Shown: positions 23,040 to 31,959, numbered from the stretch's first letter. The stretch: DNA of 33,285 nt from Halomonas sp. PR-M31 (GCF_001039575.1 NZ_JIBT01000033.1:1-33285), one strand, 5' to 3'. Numbers and translations: made by a program. The notes: generated by a model from the letters alone, not told the origin.

Positions 23040-23086
23040 GACGGCTCTCCACACTGTTATGATGCAACAGTAATCGGCAATGCGAC

Positions 23087-25891
23087 TTGCACGACAGTGT
23101 CCTTAAGTCGTACACAAGCATCGTCTTTCTGTCAGGAGATCACCGTGGTACCCGTTTTCTGCGTAATTTCTTCGAACCGAGCTCTGTGGTTGTGATCGGT
23201 GCCTCCGAAAAGAATCACTCCATGGGTGGATTGGTGATTCGTAATCTGCAGGAGGGAGGGTTCCGTGGAACCCTGTGGACGGTCAATCCCAAGGGCTATG
23301 AAACGGTCTTTGGCACTACCTGCGTGAGAAAAGTGTCGGATCTTCCTCAAGCGCCGGATCTGGCGATCGTCTGCTCTCCGGTGGTGACGGTTCCGGTGAC
23401 CATCGAGCAGCTGGGCCGTCTTGGCGTCAAGGCGGTCATGGTGCTTTCCGGAGGCTCATTTCTAGATGAGGGTAGCGGCGGAAAGGAGGGATCGATCCGC
23501 GAGCGTATGCTGGCCGCAGCCAGACGCTCTGGCATTCGGGTGCTGGGCCCGGAGTGCATGGGGCTGATCGTTCCCGGACATCGTCTCAATGCCACCTATA
23601 CCAGCCAGCAGGTCAAGACCGGCAAGGTCGCTTACCTGGGCCAGTCCGGCATGCTCGGCAATGCCATGATCGACTGGGCCGCGGGCCAGGGCATCGGCTT
23701 CTCGCATCTGGTGACCTTGGGCGACAGCGTCGATGTCATGCTTCCGGATCTGATCGATTACATCAATCAGCACTCGCCAGCCCAGGCCATTTTGCTGCAT
23801 CTGGAGCGGATCAACGACGCCCAGCACTTCATGACGGCGTTACGGGAGGCCTCGCGCAATCGCCTGGTCCTGGCGATCAAGAGTGGGCGCACGCCGGAAT
23901 CGGATCTCTCGGGACTGCCTGCTACGCCAGGGGTCGTCAATCGCGACAGCGTGTACGACGCCGCCTTGGCGCGAGCCGGGGTGGTGCGAGTGGATAACTC
24001 GGATGAATTGTTCGATGCCCTTGGCACCTTGTCGCGGATGCGCCCCTTGCGCGGCGATCGTCTGGCCATCGTCGCCAACGGGCTGGGGCCGGCACTGTTG
24101 GCCATTGATCGTTTGATCACCGCCGGGGGTAAACTGGCGCAGTTTTCCGACGAGACAAGACAGGCGCTATTGGACAGTGATTTCGACATGAGCCTGCCGG
24201 GGAGCAATCCGGTGGATCTGGGCGGCAACGCGACGCCGGAGAAGTTCGTCGGTGCTCTGGAAATCGTGGCCGGCGATGCCAACGTGGATGCGGTGCTGGT
24301 CGTGCATGCGCCAACCCGACTGGCGCCCTCCAGGGCCACCGCTCAGGCCGTGGTTATCAATCGCAAACGCTTCAAACGCAATCTGCTGACCAGCTGGATG
24401 GGCATGGAAGAAGCCCTATCTGCGCGCCATGAGTGTCATTTGGCAGGTATCCCGACTTATATTTCCCCGGAGAAGGCGGTCAAGGCGTTCATCCACATGG
24501 TGGACTATCAGCGGGTGCAGACCCTGCTGCAGGAGACACCGCCCAGCCTGGCTTTTGGCACGACTGCCGACATTCGTAAGCGTTGTCATAAATTGATCGC
24601 CGAAGCCAAGGCGCGGGGGCGCGATCGCTTGAGCCATCAGGAGACCGGCGAAGTGCTTCAAGCCTACGGTATCCCGACCGCCCCCAGCCGCTATGTAGCC
24701 AACCCGGAAGAAGCGGCAGCGGCTTTTGAAGAGTTGCAGGCACCGCTAGGCCTCAAGGCGATCCATGAGCAGGGCTGTCTGCCTTATCATTATGCCAAGC
24801 ATCCGCGTAAATCCTCTGCCGGTCTACTGCAGGATCTGAACAGCGCCAACGAGATGGCGGAAGGCGTGGAGCGCCTCGAGGAGGAGATACAGACGCAATA
24901 TCCCGGGAGCCGGATATACAGCTATTGTCTGCAGCCCATGCAGCGGGGCAAACACTCCATTCAACTGAGCGCCGGTATCACCCGGGATCCGGTGTTCGGC
25001 CCCATCATCGTGTTCGGCATTGGGGGGTATCGCACCAACGTGATGGCGGATCGACATGTGGCGCTGCCACCATTGAACATGACCCTGGCCAACGATCTGG
25101 TAGGCAACACCCATGCGGGCAAGTTGATCCTCGATCATTCCCCGGACCCGCAGCGAGATATCGACCGACTATGCCAGCTACTGGTCAAGCTTTCCCAGAT
25201 GGCCTCGGATCTGCTCGAGCTGCGCGGGCTTGAGATCAATCCGCTGTTGCTCAATCGGGACGGCATGATCGCAGTGGATTTTGCCTTGGATCTGGGCAAG
25301 CCGGCCCGACACGCCATCATGCCCTACCCGGAAGAGCTGCGAGAATGGGTGACGCTCAAGAATGACATGCGGGTCGAGATTCGTCCGGTACGAGGCGAGG
25401 ACGCCCCGCTGATCACTGAGTTTCATTCCCAGCTTTCTGAAGAGAGCATTCGCTTTCGCTACTTTCATAACAAGGCGGATCTGACCAAGCGGGATCTGGC
25501 GCTATTGGCCCAGATCAACTACGACCGACAGATGGCATTCATTGCCGAGCATACGAGGGAGAACGGTGAGAAGGAGATGCTTGGGGTAGTTCGGGTGTGG
25601 AACGATCCGGATAACATTCGCACCGAGTTTTCCGTCATCATTCGGGATGACATGCAGGGGGTGGGCCTGGGCAGCGTGCTGATGAAAAAGATGATCGGCT
25701 ATTGCAAGAGCGTTGGCACGCTGGAAATGATTGGCAAGATCATGGTGGACAATCACCCCATGCGGGGACTGATGAAGTATCTGGGGTTCACCTCACACTA
25801 CAACATGGAGGAGCAGGTGGTGGATGCGGTACTGCGTCTCAACGAGCCCGAGAATGATTGGCAACGTCACCGCCTTGAAGCGCAGCTTTAA
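23087..25891 (+). CDS. Bifunctional NDP-forming acyl-CoA synthetase-like / GNAT protein acetyltransferase (Pat/PatZ-type)
   Basis: Domains in order: CoA-binding Rossmann domain (FFEPSSVVVIGASEKNHSMGG), ligase-CoA domains (GKVAYLGQSGMLGNAMIDWAA), ATP-grasp domain (from SHQETGEVLQAYGIPTAPSR to LRGLEINPLLLNRDGMIAVD), and a C-terminal GNAT domain from ~755 (VEIRPVRGEDAPLITEF, MQGVGLGSVLMKKMI). This is the layout of Salmonella Pat/YfiQ, which acetylates metabolic enzymes such as acetyl-CoA synthetase. The frame is open from TTG 23087, but the natural start is probably GTG 23145, preceded by CAGGAGATCACC. From there the frame is off by one base, and one extra G at 23147 would give M-GTRFLRNFFEPSS, the usual family start. 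A lost base is therefore suspected. About 915 residues if corrected. Confidence 0.9.
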   Translation: MHDSVLKSYTSIVFLSGDHRGTRFLRNFFEPSSVVVIGASEKNHSMGGLVIRNLQEGGFRGTLWTVNPKGYETVFGTTCVRKVSDLPQAPDLAIVCSPVVTVPVTIEQLGRLGVKAVMVLSGGSFLDEGSGGKEGSIRERMLAAARRSGIRVLGPECMGLIVPGHRLNATYTSQQVKTGKVAYLGQSGMLGNAMIDWAAGQGIGFSHLVTLGDSVDVMLPDLIDYINQHSPAQAILLHLERINDAQHFMTALREASRNRLVLAIKSGRTPESDLSGLPATPGVVNRDSVYDAALARAGVVRVDNSDELFDALGTLSRMRPLRGDRLAIVANGLGPALLAIDRLITAGGKLAQFSDETRQALLDSDFDMSLPGSNPVDLGGNATPEKFVGALEIVAGDANVDAVLVVHAPTRLAPSRATAQAVVINRKRFKRNLLTSWMGMEEALSARHECHLAGIPTYISPEKAVKAFIHMVDYQRVQTLLQETPPSLAFGTTADIRKRCHKLIAEAKARGRDRLSHQETGEVLQAYGIPTAPSRYVANPEEAAAAFEELQAPLGLKAIHEQGCLPYHYAKHPRKSSAGLLQDLNSANEMAEGVERLEEEIQTQYPGSRIYSYCLQPMQRGKHSIQLSAGITRDPVFGPIIVFGIGGYRTNVMADRHVALPPLNMTLANDLVGNTHAGKLILDHSPDPQRDIDRLCQLLVKLSQMASDLLELRGLEINPLLLNRDGMIAVDFALDLGKPARHAIMPYPEELREWVTLKNDMRVEIRPVRGEDAPLITEFHSQLSEESIRFRYFHNKADLTKRDLALLAQINYDRQMAFIAEHTRENGEKEMLGVVRVWNDPDNIRTEFSVIIRDDMQGVGLGSVLMKKMIGYCKSVGTLEMIGKIMVDNHPMRGLMKYLGFTSHYNMEEQVVDAVLRLNEPENDWQRHRLEAQL

Positions 25892-25965
25892 ATACAGGAT
25901 CGATTGCAGAAAAAACCGAATGCGTCTGGAGCACGGAAACGCTGATTTGATCCTGCCCAGGCGTC

Positions 25966-25985
25966 TCCGTATGATACGGACTTTT
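25966..25985 (+). terminator. Possible terminator after the acetyltransferase gene
   Basis: TCCGTA pairs with TACGGA around a 3-nt loop and is followed by CTTTTATAATT, 75 bases past the stop. The stem is only 6 bp, so confidence is moderate. Confidence 0.45.
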
Positions 25986-26037
25986 ATAATTACAGGTTAT
26001 GAAAAACAGAGTTAATCATCATTTGGTGCTATGAATT

Positions 26038-26069
26038 GCCAGGTGTTGCTGTATGTTCCAATACCTGGC
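26038..26069 (+). other. Hairpin upstream of proV (terminator-like or leader element)
   Basis: GCCAGGTGTTG pairs with CAATACCTGGC (11 bp, one G-T pair) around a 10-nt loop and is followed by GCTGCTTTTATTTG. It lies 51 bases before the proV start. It could be a second terminator for the preceding gene or, if transcription starts upstream, a leader hairpin of the osmoprotectant operon. Confidence 0.45.
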
Positions 26070-26119
26070 GCTGCTTTTATTTGTCATTCGATATAAATAA
26101 CCACAGAACGGATGAGTCG

Positions 26120-27322
26120 ATGAGTGACACTGAAAATATCAAGATCCGGGTGCGCGGACTGAGCAAGGTCTTCGGCAGCCATCCCAAAAAGGCCCTCGAG
26201 CTGCGCGACAAGGGGAAAAAGCGCGCTGAAATCCTCGAGAAGACCGGGCAAACGCTTGGGCTGTCCAACATTAGTTTCGACGTCAAGGAAGGGGAGCTTC
26301 TTGTGATCATGGGGCTGTCGGGGTCGGGAAAATCCACCCTGATTCGTTGCCTTAATCGTCTGATTGAACCCACGGAAGGCGAGATCGTCATTGACGATGA
26401 AAACATTCCCACACTCAGTGAAAAAGAGTTGCTGGAGTGCCGGCGCCGGCATTTTTCCATGGTTTTCCAGCATTTTGCCCTGTTTCCCCATCGCACCGTT
26501 CAGGCCAACGCGGAGTTTGGTCTGGAGATTCGCGGCTTCGACAAGCAAGAGCGTGCCAAAAAAGCACGAGAAGCGCTCCATCAGGTTGGCCTCGAGGGGT
26601 GGGAAGACTCGATGCCCAGCCAGCTTTCCGGCGGCATGCAGCAGCGCGTGGGCCTGGCCCGGGCATTGGCCAACGATTCCACGGTCTTGTTAATGGACGA
26701 GGCCTTTTCGGCCCTGGACCCATTGATCCGTAAGGACATGCAGCAAGAGCTGCTCGAACTCCAGAATCGCATGAAGAAGACCACCATCTTCATCACCCAT
26801 GATCTTGACGAGGCGTTGGCACTCGCCGATCGCATCATCTTGTTGAAGGATGGAGAAATCGTTCAGATCGGCACCGCGGAAGACATCCTGACCCACCCGG
26901 CGGACGATTACGTGGCACGCTTCACCGAAGGCGTTGACTTGTCGCGAATCCTCACCGCTCGCCATGCCATGCGCCCGGTTCGTGCCGTGGCGCGCAGTGA
27001 CGATGGGCCGCGTACCGTGCTTCACAAGCTCAGCGAGAACGGTCTGGATTCCATCTACGTCACTGATCGACAGCGCAAGCTTCTGGGACTTCTGGAGGCG
27101 GATGTCGCCGATCGCGCTGCTCGGGAGGGAAAGCAAAGCATAGAAGGGTTGGTCGGCAACGATTTTCCCAAGGTCGGGCCGGACGAGCCACTGCACAACC
27201 TGTTCGCCATGTTCGGCGAAAGGAGCTTTCCAATTGCCGTGGTCGATGACGACCAGCGTCTGTTGGGCGTCGTAGTCAAGGGCGCGGTACTGGCACAACT
27301 TGCTGAAGCAGGAGAACACTGA
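26120..27322 (+). CDS. proV: Glycine betaine/L-proline ABC transporter ATP-binding subunit ProV
   Basis: This 400-residue ATPase powers import of the osmoprotectants glycine betaine and proline betaine. ATG 26120 ([19 protein letters not shown]) is preferred; the frame is open earlier but lacks family similarity. Walker A is GLSGSGKST (65-73), signature LSGGMQQR (169-176), Walker [13 protein letters not shown] (189-200), and the switch His is in FITHDLDEA. The N-terminal extension ([20 protein letters not shown]) and the two C-terminal CBS domains (~280-400), which sense ionic strength in OpuA-type systems, identify the ProU class. The stop overlaps the proW start by one base. Confidence 0.95.
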   Translation: MSDTENIKIRVRGLSKVFGSHPKKALELRDKGKKRAEILEKTGQTLGLSNISFDVKEGELLVIMGLSGSGKSTLIRCLNRLIEPTEGEIVIDDENIPTLSEKELLECRRRHFSMVFQHFALFPHRTVQANAEFGLEIRGFDKQERAKKAREALHQVGLEGWEDSMPSQLSGGMQQRVGLARALANDSTVLLMDEAFSALDPLIRKDMQQELLELQNRMKKTTIFITHDLDEALALADRIILLKDGEIVQIGTAEDILTHPADDYVARFTEGVDLSRILTARHAMRPVRAVARSDDGPRTVLHKLSENGLDSIYVTDRQRKLLGLLEADVADRAAREGKQSIEGLVGNDFPKVGPDEPLHNLFAMFGERSFPIAVVDDDQRLLGVVVKGAVLAQLAEAGEH

Positions 27323-28164
27323 TGGCAATCGATATTCCCCGCATACCCCTTGGCGACTGGATCGAAACCGGTCTCGACTATTTGACAACGGAATTCTCCG
27401 GCGTGACCCGGGGTATCTCCCGCTTCACCCAGACCGGTATCAGCGCCCTCAACGATGCACTGATGTGGCTACCGGAATGGGCCTTGATGGCGATCATTGC
27501 CTTGCTGTGCTGGCGCCTGGCGGGAATACGCTTGGCAATCGGGGCGGTATTGGGTCTTTTGTTGATCTGGAACATGGGGCTATGGTTCCCGATGATCGAA
27601 ACCCTGACCCTGGTTGTGATTGCCACCCTGGTGGCGGTGGTGATTGCGCTGCCCTTGGGCGTTTTCGCTGCGCTATCGGATAAGTTCTATAGCGTGATCA
27701 TGCCGGTGCTGGATTTCATGCAGACCATGCCGGCCTTCGTCTATCTGATTCCGGCCATTCCGTTCTTCGGCATCGGCTCCGTGTCGGCCATCTTTGCCAC
27801 GGTGATATTTTCCATGCCGCCGGCGATTCGTTTCACCACTCTGGGGATTCGCCAGGTACCCACGGAGCTGGTCGAGGCGGCGGATGCATTTGGCTCCACT
27901 CGGGGGCAAAAACTGCTCAAGGTGCAGCTACCGCTGTCGCTACCGACCATCATGGCCGGTATCAACCAGACCATCATGCTGGCGCTCTCCATGGTGGTCA
28001 TCGCCGCCATGATCGGCGCGGACGGCCTGGGTAATGAAGTATGGAAGGCGATCCAGCGTTTGCGTCCGGGCGATGGCTTCGAGGCGGGAATTGCGGTGGT
28101 CATCCTGGCCATGCTGCTCGATCGCCTGACCCAGGCGTTCCGCAAGACCAAGAAGACACAGTAA
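27322..28164 (+). CDS. proW: Glycine betaine/L-proline ABC transporter permease ProW
   Basis: This 280-residue inner-membrane permease has an N-terminal helix region (ALMAIIALLCWRLAG) and the BPD_transp_1 fold. The MPAFVYLIPAIPFFGIG segment and the EAA loop (ELVEAADAFGSTRGQKLLKVQLPLSLP) that docks on ProV are both present. MAGINQTIMLALSMVVIAAMIGADGLG is characteristic of ProW/OpuAB. AGGAG is placed within the proV end, and the start overlaps the proV stop (TGATG). It is followed by a 132-base gap with a small hairpin before proX. Confidence 0.95.
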   Translation: MAIDIPRIPLGDWIETGLDYLTTEFSGVTRGISRFTQTGISALNDALMWLPEWALMAIIALLCWRLAGIRLAIGAVLGLLLIWNMGLWFPMIETLTLVVIATLVAVVIALPLGVFAALSDKFYSVIMPVLDFMQTMPAFVYLIPAIPFFGIGSVSAIFATVIFSMPPAIRFTTLGIRQVPTELVEAADAFGSTRGQKLLKVQLPLSLPTIMAGINQTIMLALSMVVIAAMIGADGLGNEVWKAIQRLRPGDGFEAGIAVVILAMLLDRLTQAFRKTKKTQ

Positions 28165-28193
28165 ACAAGATGAATTGAAAAGAGCAGGACGCT

Positions 28194-28210
28194 GGCCGAT
28201 ATCGTCGGCC
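28194..28210 (+). other. Small hairpin in the proW-proX intergenic region
   Basis: GGCCGA pairs with TCGGCC around a 5-nt loop. No T-tract follows, so it is not a terminator by itself. Its place between permease and binding-protein genes fits an mRNA-processing or stability element that would raise proX relative to proVW (inference). Confidence 0.35.
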
Positions 28211-28296
28211 TGCCTTGGCAGCAAGAGGTATCAGCAGGAAGAAAGATTGAAAGGTGATGCTGTCCCTCGAACACAAAAGACGAAAAAGAGGAAATC

Positions 28297-29189
28297 ATGA
28301 AAACAACCACCACCATGTCAAGCACGCTACGCACCACCACCCTGGCACTAGCCTGGGGCTGGGAGTCGGATTAGGAACCATGAGCGGCGCCTATGCCCAG
28401 GACAAGGGCACTGTGACCCTGGCCTATGTCGAATGGTCCTCGACGGTTGCATCCACCAATGTTATGCGCGCAGTGCTGGAGCAGGCAGGGTACGACGTCG
28501 AGATGTCTTCCTTGTCTGGTGCCTCCATGTGGCAGGCCATCGCCTATGGCGATGCGGATGCCACCCTGGCGGGATGGCTACCGACGACCCACAAGGACTA
28601 TTACGCTCAAACCAAGGACAAGGTCGTCGATACCGGCGTCAATCTGGATGGCACCAAGCTCGGCCTGGTTGTTCCTAGTTATACCGATATCGACTCCATC
28701 GATCAGCTCGGTGACAAGGCGGATAGCATCGATGGCGAGATCATCGGCATCGACCCTGGTGCCGGCATCATGGGGCTTACCGAAGATGTACTTGATGAGT
28801 ACGGCCTGGACCGCGATCTTCGCCTGCGCACTGGCAGTGGTGCCACCATGACCGCTGCCTTGAAGGCCGCCATCCAGAATGAAGAGAACATCGTGGTCAC
28901 CGGCTGGACCCCTCACTGGATGTTCGCCCGCTGGGATCTCAAGTATCTGGACGATCCCAAGAACGTCTATGGTGGTGCCGAGCAGATCCATACCATCGTG
29001 CGCCAGGGCCTAAAGGAAGACATGCCCGAGGCCTACCAGATCCTGGATAACTTCGAATGGACCGCCGAGGACATGGGCGAGGTCATGATGATGAACCAGG
29101 AAGAGGACAGCGACCCCTACGAGAATGCCAAGAAGTGGGTAGAGGACCATCAAGACATGGTCGATGAATGGCTGGGCGATGCGGCATAA
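28297..29189 (+). CDS. proX: Glycine betaine/L-proline ABC transporter substrate-binding protein ProX, one-base frame break in signal peptide
   Basis: This periplasmic binding protein (OpuAC domain) delivers betaine to ProVW. ATG 28297 follows AGAGGAAATC and encodes MKTTTTMSSTLRTTTLALA, then goes out of frame and stops at TAG. The main frame picks up as LGLGVGLGTMSGAYAQ and runs to 29189. One extra C in the CC at 28352-28353 joins them into a perfect Sec signal peptide ending AYAQ. As read, the uninterrupted frame would have to start at ATG 28254 with an odd His-rich leader, or at ATG 28380 without a signal. The mature part has VTLAYVEWSSTVASTNV, LAGWLPTTHKDYY, IGIDPGAGIMGL and VVTGWTPHWMFARWDLKYL with the aromatic residues expected for the quaternary-amine cage. 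Confidence 0.88.
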
Positions 29190-29216
29190 GCCAGGAATTT
29201 CCATGTTTCATTAACA

Positions 29217-29243
29217 ACGAACGCAACCTAGTTGGGCGTTCGT
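29217..29243 (+). terminator. Probable terminator of proVWX
   Basis: ACGAACGC pairs with GCGTTCGT 27 bases after the proX stop, extended by AAC/GTT in the loop. The T-tract is weak (CGTTAGAGTCTTT). It lies between the convergent proX and pdxH genes. Confidence 0.5.
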
Positions 29244-29275
29244 CGTTAGAGTCTTTAGTATGACTTGGAAAAGCC

Positions 29276-29917
29276 TCAGGGGGCCAGTCGAGCCTTGAAC
29301 CATCCTTGATCGTAAAGACGATAGCGCACCCGGTCGTGCAATCTATCCGGCTGACCTTGCCAGAATTCGATCATCTCGGGTACGACGCGATAACCGCCCC
29401 AGTGGCGAGGCCGCGTCACGGATTGACCTTCATACACCTTTTCGAAGCGCTGGCTGCGCTCTTCAAGCCACTCCCGGTCCGGTATTTCCACGCTCTGTAG
29501 CGCCGTCCAGGCGCCCAACTGACTGTTGCGGGGGCGGCTTTCGAAATAGCGATCGGATTCCAGGGCATCGACTTGATGTACATGCCCCTCGATGCGCACT
29601 TGGCGCTGAACCGTAGGCCACCAGAACACGATGGCCGCCTGAGGCACATTGGCCAATTCACTCCCTTTATGGCTTTGATAATTGGTGTAGAAGACGAACC
29701 CACGCTCATCGAAGCCTTTTAGCAGCACGATACGGGCGTGGGGAAGGCCCTGACCGTCAACCGTTGCCAGGGTCATGGCATTGGCGTCATCGGTTTCCTG
29801 CGTCAACGCCTCATCCAGCCACTCTTGGAAAAGTGGCATGGGGCTGTCTGGGGTGGTTGCGGTATCAAGGCTACTTCCACTGTAGTTGCGCCGAACATCG
29901 GCGATGTCATGGGTCAT
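29276..29917 (-). CDS. pdxH: Pyridoxamine 5'-phosphate oxidase
   Basis: PdxH is an FMN enzyme that oxidises pyridoxine/pyridoxamine 5'-phosphate to pyridoxal 5'-phosphate, in the cytoplasm. The 213 residues cover the family length. MTHDIADVRRNYSG is the usual start. Motifs include AMTLATVDGQGLPHARIVLLKGFDERGFVFYTNY (FMN binding), SHKGSELANVPQAAIVFWWPTVQRQVRIEG, SRPRNSQLGAWTALQS and the C-terminal EFWQGQPDRLHDRVRYRL with the substrate-binding RLHDR. AGGAGAACGCC precedes the ATG. It is transcribed alone, convergent with proX. Confidence 0.96.
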   Translation of the reverse strand: MTHDIADVRRNYSGSSLDTATTPDSPMPLFQEWLDEALTQETDDANAMTLATVDGQGLPHARIVLLKGFDERGFVFYTNYQSHKGSELANVPQAAIVFWWPTVQRQVRIEGHVHQVDALESDRYFESRPRNSQLGAWTALQSVEIPDREWLEERSQRFEKVYEGQSVTRPRHWGGYRVVPEMIEFWQGQPDRLHDRVRYRLYDQGWFKARLAP

Positions 29918-30001
29918 GGCGTTCTCCTAATGTTTTCTTGATCGTTGTCATAAACGGTAATGGGCCCAAGTTCCCGGTCATTGGCTTCTTCCTAGAGCAT
30001 A

Positions 30002-30340
30002 TCAGCCTAATTGGACCATCAGCATATAAAGTCCGGTTCCCGCGACAATCGACAACAAGGCGTTGCGTCGCCACAGGTGCAAGGCGACCACCGCGAGCGA
30101 GGCGATGATGACCGGTAAGCCATTGGGCATCATGTTCAGATGCCCTTCGGCGAGAGGACAAAAATCCCGCAAGGCATAGATGACCAGTATCATCATCACC
30201 GCCGGCGGGAGATAGCGCCCCAGGTGCAGGATCAAAGGATGATCCGCGTGCCGGGACAAAGCGACGAACGGCAGCACCCGAGTGGCGAAAGTGGCCAGAG
30301 CGCTGACGGCAATGAAAATGAGCAGTGTCGTGGTTTCCAT
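30002..30340 (-). CDS. azlD: AzlD-family small subunit of branched-chain amino acid exporter
   Basis: This 112-residue membrane protein has four hydrophobic segments. It starts METTTLLIFIAVSALATFATRVLPF, carries the TRxLPF motif typical of AzlD/YgaH, and contains LGRYLPPAVMMILVIYALRD and LPVIIASLAVVALHLWRRNALLSIVAGTGLY. AzlCD (YgaZH in E. coli) exports valine and related amino acids. Its start overlaps the azlC stop (TGATG), so the two are coupled. Confidence 0.92.
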   Translation of the reverse strand: METTTLLIFIAVSALATFATRVLPFVALSRHADHPLILHLGRYLPPAVMMILVIYALRDFCPLAEGHLNMMPNGLPVIIASLAVVALHLWRRNALLSIVAGTGLYMLMVQLG

Positions 30341-31041
30341 CAGTATGATCCTCTGCTTCGCTGGGCCCAGCGGTAGTGCACCAGGAGTATCAGGCTGGCA
30401 GCTCCAATGGCACCCAGCAGCAGATTCTGTTCCGGTAGCAGTATCAAAGCGCCTAACCCGGTAAAAAGTGCAATCACGAAAGGTAGGGCCTGGCGCAGCC
30501 GGCTTGCCTGTTCCAGAGTGAGAACGATGAAAAGCGCGGTCAGCGCGAATTCGATACCGCGACTATCAAAATCGAGCAGGGCGCCGGCCATGGCCCCTGC
30601 CAGCGTTCCCAGTACCCACCACAGTTGATTCAACAGACTGATTCGCCAGGCATTGGCATGATCTTCTGGCCCCTGTTCTTGCTGACCTTGATTGGTCAGC
30701 AATGAATAGGTCTCATCCGTCAGGGCAAAGATCAGGTAGGGCTTGCGCCATCCCGCTCCTTTGAAGCGTTTGAGCAGTGACAAGCCATAGAAAAGATGCC
30801 GGGAGTTGAGCATGAAGGTCGCAACCGCGACTTCGAGCAGTCCTGCATGATTGGCCAGAAGGGTAACAGCCATGAATTGACCGGCACCGGCATAAATGAA
30901 AAGCGACATGACCAGCGCCATCCACCAGGGATGACCAAGCTGCATGAACAGAATGCCAAAAGCGGCCCCGAGAGGTAGATAGCCAAACATGACGGGCAGG
31001 GTTTGTAGACTGGCATAACGCCACTTGGCGATGGGCGACAA
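30340..31041 (-). CDS. azlC: AzlC-family large subunit of branched-chain amino acid exporter
   Basis: This 233-residue permease begins at TTG 31041, with AAGGAAGG about 9 bases upstream; no in-frame ATG keeps the conserved N-terminus. Motifs: LPVMFGYLPLGAAFGILFMQLG, LVMSLFIYAGAGQFMAVTLLA, LNSRHLFYGLSLLKRFKG and FALTDETYSLL, all AzlC/YgaZ signatures. With AzlD it forms the two-component exporter. It is divergent from the cytochrome b gene across 133 bases. Confidence 0.93.
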   Translation of the reverse strand: MSPIAKWRYASLQTLPVMFGYLPLGAAFGILFMQLGHPWWMALVMSLFIYAGAGQFMAVTLLANHAGLLEVAVATFMLNSRHLFYGLSLLKRFKGAGWRKPYLIFALTDETYSLLTNQGQQEQGPEDHANAWRISLLNQLWWVLGTLAGAMAGALLDFDSRGIEFALTALFIVLTLEQASRLRQALPFVIALFTGLGALILLPEQNLLLGAIGAASLILLVHYRWAQRSRGSY

Positions 31042-31174
31042 TGAATCCCTTCCTTGCTGTAGAGGATTGTCCTAAGGTAGCTATTCAAGATGAAGAGCGC
31101 ACAAAAAGCCTGGACGAGTCTTTATTCTGCGTTCGGGCGTCGCTGCATATTAGCATTCACAAATCGGGTGAAGC

Positions 31175-31843
31175 ATGCAAAGGATCTGGGTGTGGGATGT
31201 TTGGGTGCGGATTTTTCACTGGGTATTGGTCCTGGCGCTGATCGTATCGTTTTACACCATGAAGACAGAGGGCTATCCGCTGATGTTTCCTGTCGATTGG
31301 CATGCCCGGGCAGGCTACACGGTGTTGGGACTTTTACTATTTCGCTGGTTGTGGGGGCTTTTTGGGAGTCGTCACGCGCGGTTTCTGAACTTTTTGCGCT
31401 CGCCACTCGAATCCTGGCGCTATCTCTGGCTGTTCCTGCGCAATCGGGCCCCAAGCTACGCCGGCCATAATCCCTTGGGCGGCTGGACGGTCATGATCAT
31501 GATGCTGTCGTTGACCTTGCAAGCAGGAAGTGGGCTGTTTTTACATGACGATATTCTATTCGAGGCGCCCCTGTATGGCAGCGTGAGTGACGCAACCACC
31601 AAGCTTCTGACGACCCTGCATCACTACAATGGCAATTTTTTGCTGGGGTTGATTGGTTTGCATATCGTCGCGGTGGTGGTGCATCGAATCAAGGGGGAAA
31701 AGCTAGTGGGGGCCATGTTCACCGGCCGCAAGCATCTGATCTCAGAGCCTGTAGACGGCCCGGGCTCCAACGCGGTGCAATGGCGCGCTGCAGTAATGCT
31801 TGTGCTGGCAGCGGCGTTGGTGACGTGGCTCTGGACTAGCTAA
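31175..31843 (+). CDS. Cytochrome b561-like (b/b6 domain) membrane protein
   Basis: This 222-residue di-heme-type membrane protein has four or five helices. MQRIWVWDVWVRIFHWVLVLAL carries the first heme-ligand His, and DWHARAGYTVLGLLLFRWLWGLFG the second region. A conserved SRHARFLNF loop, then LLTTLHHYNGNFLLGLIGLHIVAVVVH and a cytoplasmic KGEKLVGAMFTGRK complete the family pattern. Such proteins often lie next to a soluble c-type cytochrome and pass electrons to it. Here a cytochrome c' gene faces it convergently across a shared terminator. The ribosome-binding site before ATG 31175 is weak (GGTGAAGC). Confidence 0.9.
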   Translation: MQRIWVWDVWVRIFHWVLVLALIVSFYTMKTEGYPLMFPVDWHARAGYTVLGLLLFRWLWGLFGSRHARFLNFLRSPLESWRYLWLFLRNRAPSYAGHNPLGGWTVMIMMLSLTLQAGSGLFLHDDILFEAPLYGSVSDATTKLLTTLHHYNGNFLLGLIGLHIVAVVVHRIKGEKLVGAMFTGRKHLISEPVDGPGSNAVQWRAAVMLVLAAALVTWLWTS

Positions 31844-31895
31844 GCTCGATTCGGCTGCACTCGATAACTCTCGACAGCTCCCAGTAACCCTATGC

Positions 31896-31916
31896 AAGCC
31901 CGCCTATGGCGGGCTT
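31896..31916. terminator. Bidirectional terminator between cytochrome genes
   Basis: AAGCCCGCC pairs perfectly with GGCGGGCTT around TAT. It lies between the stops of the convergent cytochrome b and cytochrome c' genes and is symmetrical enough to serve both. Confidence 0.75.
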
Positions 31917-31959
31917 CGTTCGTCATAATCATCGACGAGCTCTAAGGTTTTATTACCAA

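Noticed and set aside
25985-25990. TATAAT as a promoter for proVWX
   Set aside because: Perfect -10 hexamer but no -35 at proper spacing, and it overlaps the T-run of a probable terminator.
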